NCBI GenBank assembly: GCA_009746045.1
Contig: RPFO01000084.1
Location: 1,459,118-1,481,617 of the forward strand
Reading direction: 5' to 3'
Source: Mesostigma viride
Lineage: Eukaryota > Streptophyta > Mesostigmatophyceae > Mesostigmatales > Mesostigmataceae
DNA: 22,500 nt
Both the position numbers and the translations under genes were made by a program. Below the pieces are notes generated by a model that was not told the origin of the DNA, did not search any database, and worked only from the letters and a program-made list of their open reading frames with translations. This document shows, in pieces, positions 16,314 through 22,500 of this stretch (its first letter is position 1; each line of letters begins with the position of its first letter).

Positions 16314-17994
16314 GGGGGGGGGCGCGAGCCCCACCGGTCAAGGAAACATTGTGGGCCAACCAGCGGTCAAGGCTTACCGGCGCCGTGCCGTCCCCCGTGT
16401 GCTCCACCGGGGTGCGCTGCCGCCGGCCGCCGAGCCGGTCGAGGTGGTACCACATGTCCTTGCCCTGGTTGCGAGCCTGGCAGGCCTTGGCATCCGCGAT
16501 GCACTGGGCCGCCTCCGCGTCCTGAGCGTGCTCGTAGGCCTCCACAAGGGCGGCCTTGAGCAATGGTTTCTGCAGCGGGTCCCGGTTACGCTTGAGGCGG
16601 TGCCGGGCGGCCAAGACCTTGGGGTCCTGGCGGTAGAGCGGGCCGGGGCGGCGGCGGGGCATGACCGGCAGGTGCCGGGCCGCCAGCAACGGGGCACGGG
16701 CCGCAAAGCCCGCAAAAATGGCTGCGTTGGGGGCACCATTGTCCAGCTCGTCGACGTCCGCCCGGGCGTCCAGTGCCGACAGGTACTTCCGTCGGCACCA
16801 GTTCCGCTCGTGCTCGGCGTCCGTCCAGTCCTCAGGATCTCCCTTGACCGGACGTAGAGCAGACCAGTCAGGGCGGACCACTGGGGCGCGGCGCGCGGGG
16901 ACGTGGAACCGGAGCCGAAGGGTCGCGCGCACCAACCGGTGGTCAGAGCACACCGTGGGCGTGTCAAACACTCGGGTGTCCAGAACCGAGGTACACCTGG
17001 GCTGCCGTACCACCACGTAGTCCAGACAGGCCTGACGGCCGTTAGGGCCACGAAAAGTGACCAAGTCCTGGGAGGGACGTTGGAAGTGGCAGTTGACAGC
17101 AACCATCCCGCTATCCCGCAAAAAGGCAGAAAACAGGGGAGTGTTGTCATTAGCAGCAGTGTCAGCAGGCGCAAAGCGACTGCCAGCAGTACCCACGGGG
17201 AGCGTGGCATTGGCGTCTAGCAGCATAACCAAAAAGTGGCGGGCCGGGGTGGCCCCCTCAAGGCTATGCAAGTCCTCGAAGAACTTCTGGCGTTCCAACG
17301 CAGGTAGACCACTATGGGGTGCGTAGCCCACCCCCACCGTGAGGTGGTGTTTAGACCGCCCCTCGACGGAGGTGAAGTGTGCTACCATAAGGCGTGGCGT
17401 TAGAAACTTAAGCGTGCTGAGGCTAGCAACTGCCAGCGGCGAACACAAAAGACCAACACCACCTTGGCCAGACGTACCGCTGCCAGCGAAGAAAAACCGC
17501 CAGCCACCCGCCAAGCGATCAGTGCTCACCATGCCAAGTGGCACCGTGCGGCGGTGTTCCTGGACGCCTAATATAGACACACGATGCTCAATGCAGAATG
17601 CGACTAGCTCCTCTACCCGGCAGCTATGGTCGTCATCTAGCAATGTGCGGGTGTTAAAAGTGGCAAGGGCCAAGGATGCCTGCTGGCCCACCAGGGGAGG
17701 ACGACGATGGGTGATGGGGGTGGATGCGGCGGGGGGTGGAGGTGGGGGTGAAACGGAGGGGGGAAGGGAAGCGGTAGAAATAGTGCTTTTCATCGCATTT
17801 ATTTTGTCCTGCAAGCGTAGGATGCGAGCCTGCCGCTTGCTCGGGGTATTCGGGGTTGGGGCTGATTGCACAACGCCGAGGCGTAGGTAATCTAGCAAAC
17901 GTTGGGTTTTACGAATCTGACATTTGACAGATGAGGTTGTGGCCCGAAATACCGGCACCACCATGGCTTTCACCCGACGGTTAGGTCGAGGCAT
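16213..17994 (-). CDS. LINE ORF2, APE-like endonuclease part, copy B
   Basis: Same 593-codon frame as in copy A, ATG at 17994, with all active-site motifs kept. It overlaps the RT frame by about 100 nt downstream of the G9/C9 run at 16314-16322. Because copy B also has an open RT half, this single frame break is the only lesion I see in its ORF2 apart from the motif B change. Confidence 0.92.
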   Translation of the reverse strand: MPRPNRRVKAMVVPVFRATTSSVKCQIRKTQRLLDYLRLGVVQSAPTPNTPSKRQARILRLQDKINAMKSTISTASLPPSVSPPPPPPAASTPITHRRPPLVGQQASLALATFNTRTLLDDDHSCRVEELVAFCIEHRVSILGVQEHRRTVPLGMVSTDRLAGGWRFFFAGSGTSGQGGVGLLCSPLAVASLSTLKFLTPRLMVAHFTSVEGRSKHHLTVGVGYAPHSGLPALERQKFFEDLHSLEGATPARHFLVMLLDANATLPVGTAGSRFAPADTAANDNTPLFSAFLRDSGMVAVNCHFQRPSQDLVTFRGPNGRQACLDYVVVRQPRCTSVLDTRVFDTPTVCSDHRLVRATLRLRFHVPARRAPVVRPDWSALRPVKGDPEDWTDAEHERNWCRRKYLSALDARADVDELDNGAPNAAIFAGFAARAPLLAARHLPVMPRRRPGPLYRQDPKVLAARHRLKRNRDPLQKPLLKAALVEAYEHAQDAEAAQCIADAKACQARNQGKDMWYHLDRLGGRRQRTPVEHTGDGTAPVSLDRWLAHNVSLTGGARAPPRRFTPRRPPASGSPDPRRRQRPPPRPRTTKSPP

Positions 17995-18145
17995 GGTAGT
18001 GGAACGGGACTGTTTAGAGGCTGTCCCGAAGCCTGTTAGCCGCGAGCCGACGAGGAAGGTTGTCTACCTACTGTCACCACGGAGGCAGCACCTTCTGCTA
18101 GACACCTCACGAGACTCCGCTCCGGGGGTGTTAATCTGAACACCT

Positions 18146-19852
18146 TTAAGCTGCTTCCCTCAAAGAATGCTGCAAAGGAGCCATCCTGAAGCAGAGACGC
18201 AGCTTAATGCGCTTACCCGGGGCCTCTTGCTCCTTGGTTGCCTGGACGATGGGGCTGTTCCACACCGCGCTCCTCGCCTTCAGTTGAGCCGTCGTGTAGT
18301 CCTCGTCGAGGCTGAACTCACCGCGCTGGAGCAGACGACGTGCTCCCAGAACGAGGCGTTTGTCGTGCATGGAGGCCATGGTGACGACGACCAGGCCCAT
18401 AGGGCCTGGCAGCCGAATGGCACGTTCAATGGCAACACGGTTCTGGAGCTGCAGCTTCCCAGAAACGCTGGGCCGCGCAGCACCTCGGTAAGTGAGTGTG
18501 CTGTCTCATGGGCCTCGCCTTTCTGGAAGTTCTTGATTACCATATTGCGTTGGCGTTGCTGCACTGCATTCTGGGTGACCGCAGCGGTAGCGGCAGACTT
18601 GGCCGCCTGTTGAACAATGGTGGTCAACTGCTTGCCGGTAACGTCGGCAAACGTGGTCGTTTTGGCGGGGGCTGCCATGGCTTTCTTCAGCTCCAGCAAT
18701 TGTGCTGTCGCAGCTGCAGACGCCTCTGTCAGGACCTTAATTTCGCCCTGCACGGTCGTAAAAGACTGTGCAAGGTTCTGCAGTTGCCCGGTAATATCGG
18801 ACGCGGGGGCTGGCCCGGCGATGGCTGTCGCCGGCAGCTCGACAAGCGCAGGGCAGCACGAAATAAGACAGGCAAGCCGACGCTGGTCCGGCTCAAACCC
18901 ACCCCACTCATCCTCAGGAGCGGCCATAATCTTGATCAGAATAATCTTGCCTGTGGTAGGGTGGCGAACCGAGGCGTCGTTGTCTCTGCGGAGCTTCAGC
19001 ACGCTGGTTACGGCGGCGTCGTCGTAGGCGAGTAAGGTAGCGATGTTGGTCAGGCTCAAACGCTGTTCGGGAATGCGCTACATTTCGCCACCGCGGAAAC
19101 CCAATTTATGCGAGAATGTGGTTCCGTCAATACGGCGGGGGTTACAAATTCAATTTCGAAGTTCGGCACCGTCGGATACCAGTAAAGCAACACTTGTTAT
19201 CTAGAATCGCGCCATTTGGCATCAATTGGCCAGTTCTGAAAATTTGATGAAATCTCTAGTCCTTGGTCGAAGATTTCCCTCCGATTCCGATGACGAAATT
19301 TGAGTACGAATTTCTTAGTACAGTCCACCGTTTTGTTCAGTTCAGTATATTCCCACGCCGCTTGCTGACCTGACGGAGGCCGAATTCGTACTGAACACTA
19401 GCGCAAGTGCGCTCGATACTAAAAATTGCTACTTCCGAGATGTCTGACGGAATTTCTGCTAGGTCCATGCTTTGGTACTGGACGGATGCTGATATTCACT
19501 GTGGCTCTGTCCGAACGAGGAAAATTGTCAGAAATCTACTCTCGATACGAACGTAACGAAATTTCCAAGTATCTGACGCTCGGAGACCTGCCACCGTTTT
19601 CCCCTACTTGACCGACCCACATTCCCCGCTAAAAAAGGTGTCCTAGGCGGCGAAATGTAGTGTGTAGAATGCTGAGGGAATGGCTTCCGGCAAGGAGGTT
19701 TCAGTATCTATCGGAGTTGCTTCCGAAGTCTTGGGCCGCTTTTGGGCGGCGTTCTCGGCGGCGACATGGCTGTCGTTGGCGATTTTGTTTGCAGCAAGCT
19801 GGGCATCGGTAGACTCGGCGACAGAAGCTGAAGACGATGCGGGGGCCTCCAT
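18146..19852 (-). pseudogene. LINE ORF1, insertion-split and frameshifted, copy B
   Basis: As in copy A, the N-terminal 64 codons (19852-19661) are cut off by the CACTA-like element, and the rest runs from 19077 downward. In addition, a 1-nt loss near 18453 (GCTGCAGCTTCCC against GCTGCAACCTTCCC in copy A) shifts the frame in the RRM-like region, so the last 80-odd codons are in another frame (18400-18146). A substitution at 18524 changes Pro to Gln in NFPKGE. No functional ORF1 can be made from this copy as written. Confidence 0.8.
19076..19662. mobile_element. CACTA-like non-autonomous element (MITE) inside LINE ORF1, copy B
   Basis: Identical copy of the element in copy A, with the same termini and flanking dinucleotides. 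Its presence in both blocks shows that insertion came before the tandem duplication. Confidence 0.6.
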
Positions 19853-20657
19853 ATCTACGTTTAATCACACCTAGACGAGGGCAGGGGGCGCAGGCACACG
19901 GTTCACGTGCGTGGTGCCGCCATATCGTGCAGAAAATAGCGATATCTGCTGGGCAGGCCGCTGGCGATAACTTGCGAAATCCTGGGCGATGGCTGCCAAA
20001 AATTAGATCAGCGTGTTCGTCATCAAAAAGCGAGTCTGTTGCAATTTACCCGACCAAATTTCACGCCCGGAGTCAAAAGTTATGAGCATTCTCGGCATCC
20101 ATAGCTCGGCACACCGTAAACCGCCCTCATTGATAAACGGGTGTAAACTCTTGCTGTCTCATCATCATGTTATGCTTCATGTCATGTTATGTTTCATGTA
20201 CTAGTATATATTGTCTCCTTGATATATATTCACACAGGGGTTAAAAGCACTTCGGTGTTCCGTGACTCCCCAACGGGAGCACGAGTTTTAGTAATTAATT
20301 AATTAATTAATTAATTAATTAATTAATTAATTAATCAATGTATTAACCCCTAAACCGTCCTCGTGCCGATTTTCGACTGCGAGTTTTTCTCATGCCTCAC
20401 ATTCGGCATGAGTTTGTGCGCCCTGTAGGGATTTGGCGGGAAGGTTTTGGCCGGAACCAACTAGACCACCGAAAAGATCTAGATTCACTCTATCCGTAGG
20501 ACACTTGTCTGACCGTATTTGACCACCGTATCAGGGTGGAAACCCTGGTCAAAGTCAACAGGGTACCCTGGTGCATGCAGGTTTGGGCGGTAAAAAAAAT
20601 TGACAAAAACGTACGAAAACGAAGGATGCGAAAAAAGGGGGGAGCGCGGACGTAGAC

Positions 20658-21659
20658 ATGGCGGACGAAATGCAGGCAGATATACGGACTTTCAAGGTAA
20701 AGAAGGGCATTTTCATGGCAGTGCCTGTGGAAAAGTTCGGACTAGACTAAGCGATAGAGCAGTATGGGGAAAAACACAGCGAGGTACGTTTGCCGGGCAA
20801 GGTAGTGACAGTGAACAGTTCCGGAGATGGTGCACGGTGCTATTTCCCGGACGACAAGCTCACGTACCCATTCACCCGTGAGCAGATTTTCATATATTCG
20901 TGCAGCTCAGATGAGTACGAAGCTCTAGTGAAAGAATGCGCAGCCAGGAAGGTCCCAACGGCAGGTAGCAGTGACGATGATAGCGAGCAGGGCCAGGATA
21001 GCGATTCTGACGCCGGCGAGGACGACGACGACAAATCCGAGGATATCGAGCTGCCCACACCGGTCAAGCGACGCGAGCCGGGGAAGCGCGCTGTCGGCAA
21101 CCCGAAGAAGAACCCAGCCATCAGCCACGCCCCGAAAAGGCGCCGTCAGACCAAGGTGGCGGCCAGCGAGAGCGTTGTCTCGGACGCTTCCGATGACGAC
21201 TTTGTTTACCAGAAGGGTGCGGAGGGTCCGGTGCCGAGCGGTGAGGCTGAGCTCGATGATTCGCTTTTTCCTAACGACACGCCTGCCACTGAGGAGCCAG
21301 CCGAGACTGTCTGGAAATCTGGTTTCGGCAAGCCAGGTGTGTTTCCTTTTCCCGATACTCCGGTGCTGTCGCCGATGACGGGTACCGCCTGCTATCAAAA
21401 CCTTTCCCCTGTCCAGCTCAAGTTTGGGCCCCTCGGGCTGTTCTCCCTTTTCTGGTCCCAACGTGATGTCGTGGCCAAGATTGTCAAGGAGACCAACGAC
21501 TATGCTGAGCTCAAGGGGGCGGGCAAGCCAGGTGGGCGTGAGTGGCACCCCTTAACAATGCATGAGATGGGCAAATGTCTGGGTGGAGCAGGTGCTGTGC
21601 CAACTGTGCTGCGCGCAAGGCAGGAAGCACAAGACCTCGGTCATGTGCGAGCACTGTGA
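20658..21659 (+). CDS. piggyBac-like transposase, N-terminal part, copy B
   Basis: Identical reading to the copy A gene: start at 20658, predicted intron 20697-20783, acidic and basic disordered middle, then the start of the DDE_Tnp_1_7 fold, ending at 21659. No copy-specific lesion is seen in the coding part. Confidence 0.65.
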
Positions 21660-21921
21660 CATGGCGTTCTGCAGCAACAGCGAGCGGAACTGCTTCGGCC
21701 TCTTCCACTCCGGGCAGGTGGAGGGGCTGGACTTCAACGTGACGAAGCAGCGGGTATGGCAGCGCCTCTCCCAGCGTGGCGAATGCGCCAAGAATTTCAA
21801 GGGCGCTACTACCACGAGGGGGGCAGCAGCCACCACCCGGAAGCTCAAGGGGGTGGCGCGGCGCCGCCATCTCAGGGCGGAGCATGTCCGCCTGGGATAT
21901 AGCCCTACGGAGGCTGACTAA
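21562..21921 (+). pseudogene. piggyBac C-terminal zinc-binding domain, out of frame, copy B
   Basis: Second copy of the Cys-rich domain, with all Cys and His kept. One substitution separates the copies (13461 in copy A, C to T in copy B); in this frame it is silent (GCC/GCT, Ala). Confidence 0.65.
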
Positions 21922-22338
21922 GAATGCTAGCATTTGTTGCCTACGTGGCATGGCATTTGGCCTTTCCTGCCCGCGCTCATGCGCGCCGTGTATCACCATG
22001 GGCCGGCATGGTTTGAAGTGTGTGTTATTGTTTCATGGTCCCACCTGTGCATGTGTTATTTGGTTTCATGTTGTTAGCCTGCATGGGTTCTTGTTTCATG
22101 GTCATGTCTTATTAGCTTTCATGTTTATGCATAACTTGTGCAGTTTGAAAATCTGCTCCGTGATGGTCACAGTGCCACCTATTTCTAGTTGGCAATTTTC
22201 AGTGTTACTGCATGCATGGTCCCTTGGTCACTAATTTATCTAGGAGTGCTGGGATGCTTTGACTTTGTGTGCAAGGTCCATCATGCATGTAAAAATAATT
22301 ACCACAGTATCAGCGGGTCTGCAAGCATTTACGCTTAT
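21922..22338. other. piggyBac 3' non-coding region, copy B
   Basis: No gene. Equivalent to 13576-13988 with net plus 4 nt. Unlike copy A, it continues into a stem-loop and a polyadenylation signal. Confidence 0.5.
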
Positions 22339-22360
22339 TGTGGCATATATTTGTGCCACA
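22339..22360 (+). terminator. Stem-loop just upstream of a poly(A) signal
   Basis: Perfect 7-bp inverted repeat TGTGGCA / TGCCACA with an 8-nt loop (TATATTTG). It lies just before AATAAA at 22369-22374. The right breakpoint of the tandem duplication falls inside its left arm, so copy A lacks it. Its role as a 3'-end or boundary element is inferred. Confidence 0.5.
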
Positions 22361-22368
22361 TAGGCTGG

Positions 22369-22374
22369 AATAAA
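22369..22374 (+). promoter_or_regulatory. AATAAA polyadenylation signal candidate
   Basis: Canonical hexamer about 450 bp downstream of the last piggyBac coding stop (21921), on the coding strand. It is the most likely 3' end signal for the plus-strand transcript and exists only once because copy A is cut before it. Confidence 0.45.
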
Positions 22375-22398
22375 CATAATCATGCATAACCGGAGACG

Positions 22399-22456
22399 TC
22401 CGTCCTATAGTCAGCAAAATTGGTGCGAGAGGTCCCCAGTTCGATTCCGGTCGGAT
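22399..22456 (+). ncRNA. tRNA-like sequence lacking the anticodon arm
   Basis: TCCGTCC at 22399-22405 can pair with GGTCGGA at 22449-22455 (6 of 7 pairs) as an acceptor stem. Between them are an A-box-like TAGTCAGCAAAATTGG and a B-box-like GTTCGATTCC. The whole is about 57 nt, some 15 nt short of a tRNA, and the T-stem pairs only in part. It could be a tRNA relic or the polymerase III promoter head of a SINE continuing past the window. The match may be fortuitous. Confidence 0.3.
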
Positions 22457-22500
22457 TCATTTGCAGATCGCGTTTTCCGCGTTTTCCGCGGCCCGGCACT

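Larger units (their letters stand above)
14373..20202 (-). mobile_element. APE-type non-LTR retrotransposon (LINE, RTE-like), copy B
   Basis: Second copy, arisen with the tandem duplication and not by a separate retrotransposition, because both flanks are duplicated with it. Flanking direct repeats lie at 14351-14372 and 20203-20224. It shares the ORF1 insertion and the frame break at 16314-16322. Its ORF2 C-terminal half is open to the natural stop at 14519, but ORF1 has a private 1-nt deletion near 18453. Confidence 0.88.
13989..22338. repeat. Tandem duplication, copy B (8350 bp)
   Basis: Second direct copy of the preceding block. Coordinates equal copy A plus 8346 at the start, drifting to plus 8350 at the end. 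The right end continues past 22338 into sequence absent from copy A's right end, so the ancestral locus read from the piggyBac 3' region directly into 22339 onward. Copy B has an intact ORF2 C-terminus but a frameshifted LINE ORF1. Confidence 0.97.
20343..22500 (+). mobile_element. piggyBac-like element, internally deleted, copy B (right end not in window)
   Basis: Same element as in copy A, with TTAA at 20343-20346. It continues beyond the duplicated block to 22339 and on; the expected inverted terminus ending GGGG-TTAA is not found before 22500, so the end coordinate is a limit of the window, not a boundary. Confidence 0.65.

Noticed and set aside
1-22500. CRISPR array, bacterial operon, riboswitch
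   Set aside because: No spaced repeats of that kind; spliced genes and transposon types show a eukaryotic nuclear locus.

Overview
Nuclear DNA of a eukaryote. The evidence is a coatomer zeta gene with spliceosomal GT-AG introns, a non-LTR retrotransposon, a piggyBac-type element and long simple repeats. A protist or alga is my guess, but nothing here fixes the lineage. Part of the first 5.6 kb is host sequence; almost everything from about 5.6 kb onward is transposon-derived.

Layout. Positions 1-2316 are three G-rich simple-repeat arrays. They lie inside (or truncate) intron 3 of a minus-strand coatomer subunit zeta gene, whose first three exons can be read at 2951-2323. Positions 2952-3875 are gene-poor and hold small tandem repeats. 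Positions 3876-5410 hold a decayed plus-strand multi-exon gene, weakly like a Crypton-type tyrosine recombinase, with in-frame stops and frameshifts. From 5643 an 8.35-kb block occurs twice in direct tandem (5643-13988 and 13989-22338) with only about ten differences.

Each block carries, in order: about 360 bp of AT-rich flank; a 5.8-kb minus-strand APE-type, probably RTE-like, LINE with ORF1 and an endonuclease-reverse transcriptase ORF2, bounded by a 22-bp imperfect direct repeat; a plus-strand segment ending in a hairpin and an (AATT)n tail; and a plus-strand piggyBac-like element starting at TTAA. The piggyBac gene keeps the N-terminal part of the transposase and the C-terminal zinc-binding domain but has lost the DDE core.

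The LINE is damaged. Both copies share a roughly 587-bp CACTA-like insertion in ORF1 and a reading-frame break at a 9-nt homopolymer between endonuclease and reverse transcriptase. Copy A alone has a frameshift in the ORF2 C-terminus; copy B alone has one in ORF1. Neither copy is intact.

The most interesting signal is a hairpin at the LINE 3' end (6053-6075, minus strand). The same architecture, with four compensatory base-pair changes, recurs at the 3' end of the separate plus-strand segment (11915-11937). Both keep a bulged A and a CAAC loop and both lead into AT-rich tails. This looks like a conserved RNA recognition structure shared by two retroelements.
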